NCBI GenBank assembly: GCA_965248805.1 | Contig: CBDFKJ010000009.1 | Span: 1,922,001 to 1,986,000, forward strand | Origin: CBDFKJ01 sp965248805 | GTDB lineage: Bacteria > Pseudomonadota > Alphaproteobacteria > UBA6615 | Reading direction: 5' to 3' | Length of the DNA stretch: 64,000 nucleotides | In this document: one piece after another, positions 56,531 through 64,000 of the stretch | Position numbering within the stretch: position 1 is the stretch's first letter | How the letters are laid out: each line of letters begins with the position of its first letter | Notes under the pieces: generated by a model | The model's input: the letters and a program-made list of their open reading frames with translations, nothing else | Told to the model about the DNA's origin: nothing | Database searches by the model: none | Translations under genes and position numbers: made by a program

Positions 56531-57613
56531 CTAGTGGATTGATTCCAACGTTTGGAACCCTCGGTTTCGGGCTGCGATGATGTCGTCGGGGTCGGCTTTC
56601 GATATGAATGGCTGTGGGTTGGCCGCATTGTATTCGCGGACGAAGCGGTTGATTGCGGCCTGGAGATCGACGACGGAATGGAAGACGCCGTGCTTGAGCC
56701 GCCGCCGGGTGAGTTTTGCGAAGAAGCCCTCGACGGCATTGAGCCACGAGCAGGAGGTCGGTGTGAAGTGGAAAGTCCAGCGCGGATGGCGGGCGAGCCA
56801 GGCGCGGACCTTGTCCTTGTTGTGCGCCGCGTAGTTGTCGACGATCGCGTGGATGGCCTTGTCCGCCGGCACCGTGCGCTCGATGCGGTTGAGGAAGCGG
56901 ATGAACTCCTGATGGCGGTGGCGCTGCATGTTCTGGCCGATCACCGTTCCGTCCAGAACGTTGAGCGCCGCAAACAGCGTGGTCGTGCCGTGCCGTTTGT
57001 AGTCATGGTGCCGGCGCGTCCCTTCTTCATCGGCAGACCGGCGGTCGAGCGCCTGGATCTGTGACTTCTCATCGATCGACAACACCACCGCATGGGCCGG
57101 CGGGTCGACATACAGGCCGACGATATCGGTGAGTTTCTCGGCGAAGGCAGGGTCGGTCGACAGCTTGAAGTTGCGCCAGCGGTGCGGGCTGAGACCGTGA
57201 GCCTTCCAGATCGCCTGCACCGTCGAGGCGGCAATACCGGCCGCCCTGGCGATCGCGCGCAACGTCCAGTGGGTCGCCTCAAACGGCGGCGGTTGCTGCG
57301 TCAGGCGCACGATCTCGGCGACACGATCGAGCGGGACCGGCGCCTTGCCGGGCGGACGGGACTTGTCGCGAAGCAGGCCGCCGACACCCTCGTGCCTGAA
57401 CCGCTCTTGCCAGCGCCACACGCAGGTCTTGGACTTGCCGGTCTCGGTCATGATCGCCGAGGTGCCCAGACCCTCGCCGCTGAGAAGGACAATATGTGCC
57501 CGCCAGACGTGTTTCTGCGGGCTCTTGGGATCCGCGACGACCGCGCGCAATCGCTGACGGTCGCCGGCGGATAGGGTGAAGGAGATTCCACTGCGCATGC
57601 GCCAGATTCGCAT
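56531..57613 (-). CDS. IS630-like family transposase (copy D)
   Basis: Intact 360 residues, nearly identical to copy A (for example RFRHEGVGG instead of RFMHEGVGG and LRAIARAAG instead of LRAMARAAG). The TAG stop again borrows the CTA of the target. Confidence 0.92.
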   Translation of the reverse strand: MRIWRMRSGISFTLSAGDRQRLRAVVADPKSPQKHVWRAHIVLLSGEGLGTSAIMTETGKSKTCVWRWQERFRHEGVGGLLRDKSRPPGKAPVPLDRVAEIVRLTQQPPPFEATHWTLRAIARAAGIAASTVQAIWKAHGLSPHRWRNFKLSTDPAFAEKLTDIVGLYVDPPAHAVVLSIDEKSQIQALDRRSADEEGTRRHHDYKRHGTTTLFAALNVLDGTVIGQNMQRHRHQEFIRFLNRIERTVPADKAIHAIVDNYAAHNKDKVRAWLARHPRWTFHFTPTSCSWLNAVEGFFAKLTRRRLKHGVFHSVVDLQAAINRFVREYNAANPQPFISKADPDDIIAARNRGFQTLESIH

Positions 57614-57667
57614 ACCACAGCAAAATACGGAATCCCAATTCGGACTCTTTCATTCCAATCAATCCAC
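56534..57667 (-). mobile_element. IS630-like element, copy D (1134 bp)
   Basis: Complete, same length and ends as copy A, with TA duplicated in a CTAG target (56532-56533 and 57668-57669). Confidence 0.92.
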
Positions 57668-57743
57668 TAGCCGCCTTTCTGGAGGAGATAAGCTTCGGCC
57701 AAAGGCTGCTTAATTTTGACAAGTTGTGGATCGGCACCAAGGA

Positions 57744-58132
57744 ATGGACAGCCGGGAGATAGTATTTCTGTTGTCGATTCTTCTTGGGTCTCTGATTATA
57801 TACTACATCTATAAATTAGCGATGAGCAGGTTTGGAACCAGATTGCGAGAATTATTTGCAACGGAAACGCAAGTTTTACTGTGCACCTTCTTTTTTATTT
57901 TCGTCGGTTTGGGTATAGGGGCTGTCATCATCGACGCGGGATTCGTGCGCTTTACTTTGTGCGTGCGGTGGAGGAAACGCTGGAATTGAATGCGGCCCTG
58001 GCGCTGCTGTTCGCCAACGTTGTGCTCCTTCGGGCGGCGCGTCCGATGGCCGAGCGTGCCGCTGCGGGAGGCGCGAAACGGGTGCCAATCGGCCGTTTGC
58101 GGTATAGGGACGTCGGACCGTCGAGCAATTGA
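57744..58132 (+). pseudogene. two-TM membrane protein, frameshifted
   Basis: Possible start ATG 57744 (MDSREIVFLLSILLGSLIIY-YIYKL), with a second TM VLLCTFFFIFVGLGIGAVII. The frame then ends at 57989 as CVRWRKRWN, whereas the next frame reads IRALYFVRAVEETLELNAAL-ALLFANVVLLRAARPMAERA and GRLRYRDVGPSSN to 58132. A single-base loss near 57935-57945 would unite them into about 130 residues. The N-terminal half is AT-rich, the C-terminal half GC-rich. Confidence 0.5.
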
Positions 58133-58189
58133 TTGGGTTTCTCGACGTTGGCTGGTGTGCAGTTGTGTGCTTTCGGGTCGATGGCCGGG

Positions 58190-58693
58190 TCACGCCGTGA
58201 GCGGCGCTCGCCGTCGTCCCGTCGGAGTCGACGTCGATTGATTGATCCAGACGAACGCCTGCGGATCGAGTTTCAATAAATTCGTTAGATCCAGTCGCGA
58301 CGGTACACGCAGTAGATGCGCCGGGCATGTGGAGCAGTCGCTGCTGCCGAAACCCGGGACGGGCACTGTTATCGCGGTGGTCCGGAGGAAGCGGGCGACG
58401 ACGGCGCATTCATTACCGCCGGGTAGCGCCAAGGCGGCTTGCAGGTCACCGGACTGTGTCAAGCGATCGATGTGCCAATGCAGTGCCTTGCCGCTGCGGG
58501 CGTGGCGTAGCACGCGGGCGCGGATACCACCCGGTCCTCGGGCGCTGCCGGCATACAAATACCGGCCGGGCTCAATCGAACGCGGACCGCCGCCGGGCAC
58601 GGGCGAGGGAATACGCGTAGACAGAGCGACGACGAGCGCATAGGCGCCGCCGATTGGCGGTAGATCATCGAGGCTGTCAGCTCGGATCGCCAT
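58190..58693 (-). CDS. DUF123 (Uri/GIY-YIG-like nuclease superfamily) protein
   Basis: 167 residues from ATG 58693. DUF123 hallmarks: GGAYALVVALSTRI near the N-terminus, the EPGRYLYAGSARGPGGIRAR turn with RVLRHARSGKALHWHIDRLT, NECAVVARFL, then VPVPGFGSSDCSTCPAHLLR. The family resembles GIY-YIG endonucleases and appears fused to endonuclease III in archaea; biochemical role poorly defined. It lies downstream of the cold-shock gene, after that gene's terminator. Confidence 0.82.
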   Translation of the reverse strand: MAIRADSLDDLPPIGGAYALVVALSTRIPSPVPGGGPRSIEPGRYLYAGSARGPGGIRARVLRHARSGKALHWHIDRLTQSGDLQAALALPGGNECAVVARFLRTTAITVPVPGFGSSDCSTCPAHLLRVPSRLDLTNLLKLDPQAFVWINQSTSTPTGRRRAPLTA

Positions 58694-58708
58694 CGCGGGG
58701 CAAAGCAA

Positions 58709-58733
58709 AGACGGCCCGGTGGGCCGCCGTCTG
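58709..58733 (-). terminator. terminator downstream of the cold-shock gene
   Basis: Minus-strand hairpin of GACGGCGGCCC with GGGCCGTC (3-nt bulge), followed by TTTGCTTTG. Located 70 bp after the cold-shock stop. Confidence 0.55.
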
Positions 58734-58804
58734 ATAGCTTTGCCCGGGTGTCGGGCGGCTGAGTAAGCCGCGCCGCACGGCCCGTGCGCCTGGCGGTTGA
58801 CCCG

Positions 58805-59008
58805 TCAGGCCGTCTGAATGTGGACGGCTGAGGTCTTGCCGCGCTCGGTGGCAAGCTCGAAACTCACCTTCTGTCCTTCTTGAAGCGTATCCAATCCCGC
58901 CCGTTCAACGGCGCTGATGTGGACAAACACGTCCCTTGAACCATCATCGGGAACGATGAAGCCGTAACCCTTGGTCGGGTTGAACCACTTTACGGTGCCT
59001 TTGCTCAC
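58805..59008 (-). CDS. cold-shock protein, CspA family
   Basis: 67 residues, one cold-shock OB domain. RNP1 KGYGFIVPD and RNP2 VFVHISAV are both present, starting MSKGTVKWFNPTKGYGFIV. Single-stranded nucleic acid chaperone in the cytoplasm. The upstream gap to the next gene (about 190 bp) would be the long 5' leader typical of csp genes; GGAGACC lies before the ATG. Confidence 0.95.
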   Translation of the reverse strand: MSKGTVKWFNPTKGYGFIVPDDGSRDVFVHISAVERAGLDTLQEGQKVSFELATERGKTSAVHIQTA

Positions 59009-59202
59009 TTTGGTCTCCTAGAGTCGTCACGAGGCACGACGAAAGTCGCGCGCGCAGTGCAATCCATGCCTTCGGGGATCGAACGCCTAACGCGAATCGG
59101 CGAATTCAGCCGATGCAGAGACTGTCCCTACTACCTGCGCCATTGGCGCCCGAAATTCAAGCCCTCTCGACCGCCGACACTGCTGGCGGACCGGGCCGAC
59201 GG

Positions 59203-59643
59203 CTAGTAGCAGGTCGTGCGGGTACCGGTCTGTTTCCGGCCATCCGGGAGGTAGCGCCAAACCTGATCCTGGACGCAGCGCTGGCCGGAATAGCCATACG
59301 CAGGCGGCGGACTATAGGCCGGTTGCGGCACGTGATAGACCGGACGAGGCGCAGGCGCGGGACGGCTGAGCAGCGCGCCGAGCACTATCGCCCCGCCGAT
59401 GATGCCGGCCGCTGCCAGAACATCGTCGCTGTCGTAGCGATAGTGACCCCCGTGGCCTTTGTAGCCGCCATGGCGCCTGTAGCCGTAGTGGCCGCTGTAG
59501 CCTTTATAGCTGCTGTACCCGTAGTGGCTCCCGTAACCATAGGAGCCGCGGTACCCGCCGTGCCCGCGGGGGCCGGCCCATGCCGAAACGCTGGGCAAGA
59601 TCATAGCCGTCGCTACCAACCCCGCTAGGATCGCCTTCTTCAT
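59203..59643 (-). CDS. secreted Gly/Tyr/His-rich protein
   Basis: 146 residues from ATG 59643. Signal peptide MKKAILAGLVATAMILPSVS-AWA. Low-complexity region rich in Gly, Tyr, His and Ser (SYGYGSHYGYSSYKGYSGHY), a TM/glycine-zipper-like helix VLAAAGIIGGAIVLGALLS, a Pro-rich stretch and a C-terminal Cys-bearing tail (QRCVQDQVWRYLPDGRKQTG-TRTTCY). This layout is common in alphaproteobacterial envelope proteins of unknown function. Confidence 0.8.
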   Translation of the reverse strand: MKKAILAGLVATAMILPSVSAWAGPRGHGGYRGSYGYGSHYGYSSYKGYSGHYGYRRHGGYKGHGGHYRYDSDDVLAAAGIIGGAIVLGALLSRPAPAPRPVYHVPQPAYSPPPAYGYSGQRCVQDQVWRYLPDGRKQTGTRTTCY

Positions 59644-60160
59644 GGCCGAAACTCCGTCGCCGCGCTGCGCTGGGCGCGCGAATTGTACGCCGTTTGGCGG
59701 CCGCCGTGAAGGCCGAGAAATGCCTGCAATTGCGCCCTCGATGGTTACCGGGCACCGCCGAGGCCGCATAGGCACCCAACGGGATGATGCGAAATACCTG
59801 GCCACCCGGGGCATAGAAATAGAAATGGTCCTTGTCCCAGAAGTCGGTGATCTCCTTGACGCCGAAATCCTTGAGTTTGCCGATCAATGCGTCCGGGTCG
59901 TCCGTCTTCAGTTCCAGCCAGCAAGCGAGCCTGGCGTCGTCGTCGCTCAGAGTTGGACTGCCCTCATCGACGTAGGCAACGCCGATGATGTCGCCGGAGC
60001 CTAAGTGGAACACATCGATGTTCACCGGAATGTTTGCCGTGACGCCGCGATCGTGGGATTGCAGTTCGCAGTCCAGTAAATCACCGTAGAATGAGCGCAC
60101 GCGCGACCGCTCGCTGGCCCTGATGGTGAGGAGATGGTGATTGCCTATCGCGATCGTCAT
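59504..60160 (-). CDS. VOC (glyoxalase/bleomycin-resistance fold) protein with anomalous C-terminal extension
   Basis: The first ~130 residues form a VOC domain: IAIGNHHLLTIRASERSRVR, FYGDLLDCELQ, NIDVFHLGSGDIIGVAYVDE, CWLELKTDDPDALIGKLKDF and FYFYAPGGQVFRIIPLG. Such proteins bind a metal and small substrates. After GAYAASAV the frame continues about 85 residues without family character and overlaps the signal-peptide region of the next gene in another frame (59504-59643). The natural stop was probably lost by an indel; the real protein likely ended near 59740. Confidence 0.75.
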   Translation of the reverse strand: MTIAIGNHHLLTIRASERSRVRSFYGDLLDCELQSHDRGVTANIPVNIDVFHLGSGDIIGVAYVDEGSPTLSDDDARLACWLELKTDDPDALIGKLKDFGVKEITDFWDKDHFYFYAPGGQVFRIIPLGAYAASAVPGNHRGRNCRHFSAFTAAAKRRTIRAPSAARRRSFGHEEGDPSGVGSDGYDLAQRFGMGRPPRARRVPRLLWLREPLRVQQL

Positions 60161-60539
60161 GGCGCGCCCCCTTCAGTGATCGCCGAGGCTAGCCCCGGCT
60201 GGCCTCAATCGGCCTTCGGAACGAAGCCTGCGGGCAGTTCGGCGTCAAGCCAAATCACGTCGGTCAGAGTGGTATCGGCAAGGTTGGCAAATATCAGCCG
60301 TGCGTAGGACAGGTCGGCCGCGGTCAGATCGGCCGCACGCAGGTTGGCGCTCAGCAGATCGACAGCCTGCATGTTCGCGCCGGAGAGGTTCGCTTGCACA
60401 AGATCGGCCTTGACGAGGTCGACCTCTATCAGGGTCGCGCCGGACAGATTGGCGCGCGTGAGCACGGCGTCGTGCATCCATGAATAAGTGAGATCGGCAC
60501 CGGACAAGTTGGTGTTAAGAAGGCGCGCGCCACGCAGAT

Positions 60540-61830
60540 GGACGCCTCTATTTACCTCGCCAATTTTGCCTTGTTGTGATTCTCTGCGGCGGTTCGATTC
60601 GAGGGGGGTATTGATGAGGCAGACTGGCCTGTTCGGCTTACCGGATCATTTGCGCAAGCTTTCGGCGACTGGCGATCCGTTGGAGGTGCTGGCGAAGGTT
60701 GTCGATTTCGAGATTTTCCGCGCACCGCTTGAGGCGGCGCTGGGCTATTCGGACGGATCGAGAGGCGGCCGCCCGGCCTACGATGCGGTGGCGATGTTCA
60801 AGGTTCTGGTCCTGGCCGCGCGGCACACGGTGAGCGACGAGCGGATGGAGTTTCTGATCCGCGACCGCTTGAGTTGGCTTCGCTTCCTGGGCTTCGATCT
60901 CGGAGCGCCGACGCCGGACCGGAACACCATCTGGACCTTTCGCGAGCGTCTGGTCCGGGCCGGGGCGATGGATGAGCTGTTTGCCGCCTTCGATGGCGAG
61001 CTGCGCCGGTGCGGCTATCTGGCGATGGGCGGGCAGATCGTCGATGCGACCCTGGTATCGGCGCCCAAGCAGCGCCACCGCGATGACGAGAAGCGGGCGA
61101 TCAAGGCGGGCAAGAGCGCGTCCGAGATCTGGCCCGATCAGCCGGCCAAGGCGGCGCAGAAGGACACAGACGCGCGGTGGACGGTGAAGACCGGAAGGCG
61201 CAAGAACCCCGCCGGGGCGCAACGGCGCGTGCCCGACATCGCGATCCCGGTGTTCGGCTACAAGAATCATGTCGTCATCGATCGGGCCTACGGCTTCATC
61301 CGCGGCTCGGCGGTGACCGATGCCGCCCGCCATGACGGCAAGATGTTGCGTCATCTCGTCACCGGCGACAATCTGGCCGCCGGCGTGTGGGCTGACAGCG
61401 CCTATCGCTCGAAGGCGAACGAGGCGTGGCTGGCGGGCAAGGGTCGGATCTCCCACATCCACCGCAAGAAGCCGCCGGGCCGGGCCATGCCCAAGGCGAC
61501 CGCCCGGGCCAATGCCCGCAAGTCAGCGGTCCGTGCACGCGTCGAGCATGTCTTCGCCCAGCAGAAGGATCGCATGAGCCTGTTCGTCCGGACCATCGGG
61601 CTCAAGCGGGCCGAGACCAAGATAGGCCTCGCCAACCTCGCCTATAATTTCCAGCGTCTGATCTTCCATGAGCGCAGGGCCGCCATGGCATGAGTCCGCC
61701 CGTATGACCAAAAAACACCCCGCTGAGAACGAAACCGCGGACGAATAACGCCGTCAAATCCACCCGCCGCACGGATCGGCCAACAGGACACCCTTATCCG
61801 CGCCAAATCGGCCGGTTGTTAGAGGTCTCC
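60540..61830 (+). mobile_element. IS5-like element, copy 6 (1291 bp, diverged)
   Basis: Ends GGACGCCTCTA and inverted GGAGACCTCTA. Perfect AGAT duplication (60536-60539 and 61831-61834). It differs visibly from copies 1-4 throughout, including its 3' region, so it belongs to a separate lineage of the same family. Confidence 0.92.
60614..61693 (+). CDS. IS5-like family transposase (copy 6)
   Basis: 359 residues from ATG 60614 (the upstream site is GAGGGGGGT rather than GAGGAGGT). The frame is open further upstream, but that part is the IS end. About 5% of residues differ from copy 1 (for example QTGLFG, FEIFRAPLE, RHRDDEKRA, RARVEHVFAQQKDRMSLFVR), with the catalytic triad kept. Confidence 0.92.
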   Translation: MRQTGLFGLPDHLRKLSATGDPLEVLAKVVDFEIFRAPLEAALGYSDGSRGGRPAYDAVAMFKVLVLAARHTVSDERMEFLIRDRLSWLRFLGFDLGAPTPDRNTIWTFRERLVRAGAMDELFAAFDGELRRCGYLAMGGQIVDATLVSAPKQRHRDDEKRAIKAGKSASEIWPDQPAKAAQKDTDARWTVKTGRRKNPAGAQRRVPDIAIPVFGYKNHVVIDRAYGFIRGSAVTDAARHDGKMLRHLVTGDNLAAGVWADSAYRSKANEAWLAGKGRISHIHRKKPPGRAMPKATARANARKSAVRARVEHVFAQQKDRMSLFVRTIGLKRAETKIGLANLAYNFQRLIFHERRAAMA

Positions 61831-62928
61831 AGATCCATCGCCAGCATCTTGGCGCCGGTGAGGTCGGCGCCGTTGAGTTGGACGGTGCCAGCGAGCGCCT
61901 GGGTCAAATCGGCTCCGCTCAGATCGGCCCCGTTGAATCGCGATTCAAACATCCACGCGTGTTTCAGGTTCGATCCGCGCAAGTTGGCGCGGCGCACATC
62001 GGCGCGGTTGATGTTGGCCTTTTCGAGATTGGCACCGGAGATATCGGCGCCGTTCAGGATCGCACCGTGTAGTTTCGCACCCGCCAGGTTGGCGCCTGCC
62101 AGGTTGGCGCCGGTGAGATCGGTGCGTTTCAGGTCGGCGCCCTGCAGGTCGCAGCCGGGGCAATTTCGCGCTCGCTCAACGAGCAGCTCCTTTTCCGACG
62201 GGCCGGGATCGGCCATCGCCTCGATACGCGCGAGGTCGGATGTAAAGTCGCTCAGCAGCATCTCGTACCGCGTTGTGGCCTCGAATTGACCGGTGGTGGG
62301 CAGGTGCGTCAGCGGGTTGATCCCGTGCTGACCGGGTTTGCGATAGTTGTGGGCTTCAATTGTGATCGTGGCGGACGGATCAGACACGGGCTTTTCGCAG
62401 ACGCGCTTTTCATAGCGGCTGAGAAAATCCACCTCGCCCTCCAAACGCGGCAGGTCGCGGCAGGTCCAGCCGTCGCCGTATCTGCCGATCATGAAGCCGG
62501 CAAGGTCGGCGCCCCTCTCACGGAACTCGATGGACGCGCGCGGATCGGTATGCATGCGGATCCCGACCAGGAACCCGTCCGCATCGAACAGGCCCGAAGC
62601 GATGACCGGAATCTCGTAGGCAGACGTGTATTGATACAGGGCCGTCTGCACGTCGAGGCTGTGGGCCCTGGCCCAAATACTCCAACTCGTCATCGTACTG
62701 AAAACACACGTGACTGCGTGTCTTTCGCGACCACCGGCGACCGCAGGGCAGACAACCGCCGCAGTGTTCCGAGGCGAGCATGTTTCAATGACTCGGGCGA
62801 AGTGCACCTCCACAACCGCGAATGGTGAGGATGGAGCGGTATTATGTCAACGGCAATCGAGTGTTGCGCGAACTCTTACCGGCTCCAAGTACACTGCCCG
62901 CGTCTCGGGTGAATATGCGTTCGCAACG

Positions 62929-63867
62929 TCAGCGCATGTCCGCGTGGATTTGCGGCACCGGGTCATAGGCATCGATACCGTCGACCGCCGCGCGCAGCGC
63001 CCGCTGCTGCTCACCGCTCAGCGGTACCAGAGGCGGCAGTATGTGGCGCCATCTGGAATCGCCGCTCCCTGTCAGGTACTTAAGCGCAGCGATTGCGGGG
63101 AAGCCTTCGAGCGCGCGCCGCGCCGCCGTCAGATGTCGCTGCAGATCGTCCGCGGGCTCGTTGCCTTGCCAGGCGCGGTACACGGCATGCGCCATCAACG
63201 CAGTGACGTTTGCGGTCGCCGAGATGCAGCCCGGACCCCCGGCACGCAAATTATCGAGAAGGAGCCGCTCGGTGCCGGCAAAGCTGGCAAGGTGCGGAAA
63301 CTCACGCAGCAGCATCGCGGTGTGATCCCAATCGCCGGAGCTATCCTTCACACCGACAACGGTGCCTGGATAGGCATCGAGAAGACGGGCGATGACCGCA
63401 ACCGGAATCGGTACCGCCGACATTTGCGGGAAGTGGTAGAGATAGATCCGCAAGCGGGCCGAGCCGACGCGCTCGATCACCTCGGCGAAGGCGCGAAATA
63501 CGCCGTCGTCGCTCGGGTTCTTGTAGTAGAACGGCGGCAACATCAGAACGTTGTCGCACCCGGCCGCAAGCGCCGCCCGGGTCAGCGTCAGCGTATCAGT
63601 CAGCGCGCAACACCCGGTGCCGATTACCAGCCGATCGCCCGGCAGACCGGCGCAGGCCGCCTCGATCACACCTAGACGCTGCTCGATCGACAGGGTGTTG
63701 GCCTCGCCGGTGGTGCCGAGCACGGCGAGCCCATCGCACCCATGGGCCAGCAGCGTCTTGCCGTGCGCGACGAGGCAGTCAAGGTCCGGTTCCAACGCCG
63801 CCGTCAGCGGCGTCAGCGCCGCTGCGAGCACGCCCCTCAGGCTAGTATCATTGTTATCGACCGTCAT
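62929..63867 (-). CDS. dihydrodipicolinate synthase/N-acetylneuraminate lyase family aldolase
   Basis: 312 residues from ATG 63867. TIM-barrel class I aldolase: GVLAAALTPLTAALEPDLDC, LAVLGTTGEANTLSIEQRLG (substrate loop GTTGE), DNVLMLPPFYYKNPSDDGVF, RIYLYHFPQMSAVPI (catalytic Tyr) and VVGVKDSSGDWDHTAML (Schiff-base Lys). Members condense or cleave pyruvate-derived acids. With no lysine-pathway gene nearby, it may be a catabolic member rather than DapA itself. Confidence 0.88.
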   Translation of the reverse strand: MTVDNNDTSLRGVLAAALTPLTAALEPDLDCLVAHGKTLLAHGCDGLAVLGTTGEANTLSIEQRLGVIEAACAGLPGDRLVIGTGCCALTDTLTLTRAALAAGCDNVLMLPPFYYKNPSDDGVFRAFAEVIERVGSARLRIYLYHFPQMSAVPIPVAVIARLLDAYPGTVVGVKDSSGDWDHTAMLLREFPHLASFAGTERLLLDNLRAGGPGCISATANVTALMAHAVYRAWQGNEPADDLQRHLTAARRALEGFPAIAALKYLTGSGDSRWRHILPPLVPLSGEQQRALRAAVDGIDAYDPVPQIHADMR

Positions 63868-64000
63868 GCTGCGCCGCTGTCTACCTCATCCGCGTCGCTT
63901 TGCCGAGCGCGATGCTCGACGACCTCACTTTTGCGTCACCGGATTGCCGACCGTGTGGCGTTCCAGGCCGTGAGGGCGGCTGGACGCGCTACGCCCCGGG
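63868..64000. other. window end, nothing assigned
   Basis: 133 bp upstream of the aldolase gene; no gene start recognised. Probably its promoter region. Confidence 0.4.

Larger units (their letters stand above)
56277..57713 (+). pseudogene. AT-rich small membrane protein, probably frameshifted and split by an IS630-like copy
   Basis: ATG 56277 opens MEVLVVGMYLFLYISVVAII-SLMETALIV, a clear TM segment, then VGMNLVNEDNLFEN. The following coding-like sequence is one frame over (MQLQVFTWVHFILFNALVWK, HLGEISAQLAVYTVGHWP) up to the insertion at 56534. After the element the same frame continues SRLSGGDKLRPKAA to a stop at 57713. The alternative is two separate small ORFs: the first frame closes at the CTAG target itself. 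Unknown function; composition unlike the rest of the window suggests foreign origin. Confidence 0.4.
60205..62781 (-). pseudogene. secreted pentapeptide-repeat protein, split by an IS5-like element
   Basis: N-terminal part: a domain shared with the protein at 33339-34082 (IASGLFDADGFLVGIRMHTD, GWTCRDLPRLEGE, NYRKPGQHGINP, GQFEATTRYEML), then CPGCDLQGADL and pentapeptide repeats A(D/N)LxG (LKRTDLTGANLAGANLAGAK and on). The insertion follows LAMDL; repeats resume on the other side as RGARLLNTNLSGADLTYSWM and end LPAGFVPKAD at 60205. The extreme N-terminus is unclear: YDDELEYL near 62680 is in a different frame from ARAHSLDVQTALYQY, implying a further frameshift, and no convincing start is left. 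Pentapeptide repeats form a right-handed beta helix. Confidence 0.72.

Noticed and set aside
59400..59560. Tandem DNA repeat with possible structural role
   Set aside because: It encodes the Gly/Tyr/His low-complexity part of a secreted protein, which explains the repetition.
61860..62160. Short repeats resembling a CRISPR array
   Set aside because: The periodicity is the 15-nt codon pattern of pentapeptide repeats (A-D/N-L-x-G); no spacers, no leader and no cas genes.

Overview
The window is high-GC DNA that reads as the chromosome of an alphaproteobacterium, most likely Rhodospirillales-like. This is an inference from gene style and content: GlyQS of the alpha/beta type, pyruvate phosphate dikinase, a PQQ-dependent alcohol dehydrogenase with its cytochrome c, Sel1 and pentapeptide-repeat proteins, and many hybrid signalling proteins. 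No tRNA, rRNA or CRISPR array was seen. Its main feature is heavy insertion-sequence (IS) load combined with gene decay: about eleven intact or partial IS copies of four families (IS5-like, IS1182-like, IS630-like, IS3-like) and about a dozen genes broken by IS insertions, small deletions or truncation.

Layout. 0-5 kb: end of trehalose-6-phosphate synthase, an intact three-gene ABC importer (binding protein, permease, ATPase) and a Sel1 protein. 5-11.4 kb: a decayed sensory operon (PhnD-like binding protein, hybrid histidine kinase, receiver-histidine kinase), the last gene split by an IS5-like copy. 11.7-18.9 kb: a secreted FnIII-like protein split by an IS1182-like element, a frameshifted M24-fold protein, a TolA/TonB-type lipoprotein, and a GT-C membrane glycosyltransferase split by a second IS5-like copy. 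18.9-27.1 kb: an amidohydrolase diverging from a BMP-type (nucleoside-like) ABC importer that is dead: the ATPase tail is frameshifted, the second permease truncated, and the binding-protein gene hit twice by the same IS5-like element in opposite orientations. 27.2-29.4 kb: an ArsR regulator with a striking palindromic operator, interrupted by an IS3-like element, followed by an intact SRPBCC partner gene. 29.4-34.1 kb: an SDR gene remnant, a methyltransferase, a frameshifted SDR, an IS630-like copy and two secreted proteins.

34.4-50.1 kb is the healthy part: cytochrome c and PQQ dehydrogenase (probable lanthanide type), a nuclease, glyQ-glyS-ppdK, a YgfZ-type protein, and an overlapping four-gene glycan operon (GT9, GT2, GT4, asparagine-synthase-like amidotransferase). 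50.3-58.1 kb is an IS mosaic holding a broken lipoprotein, a Sel1 protein, nested IS1182/IS630/IS5 fragments, half of a secreted-protein gene and an AT-rich island with small membrane proteins. 58.1-64 kb: a DUF123 protein, a cold-shock protein, a Gly/Tyr-rich secreted protein, a VOC protein, a pentapeptide-repeat protein split by a more diverged IS5-like copy, and a DHDPS-family aldolase.

Almost all IS insertions keep clean target duplications, and the interrupted frames rejoin exactly when one duplication is removed, so the insertions look recent. Most other lesions are 1-nt losses or 7-10 nt deletions, several bounded by short direct repeats. They are absent from the ~15 kb housekeeping block, which favours real pseudogenisation over uniform sequencing error.
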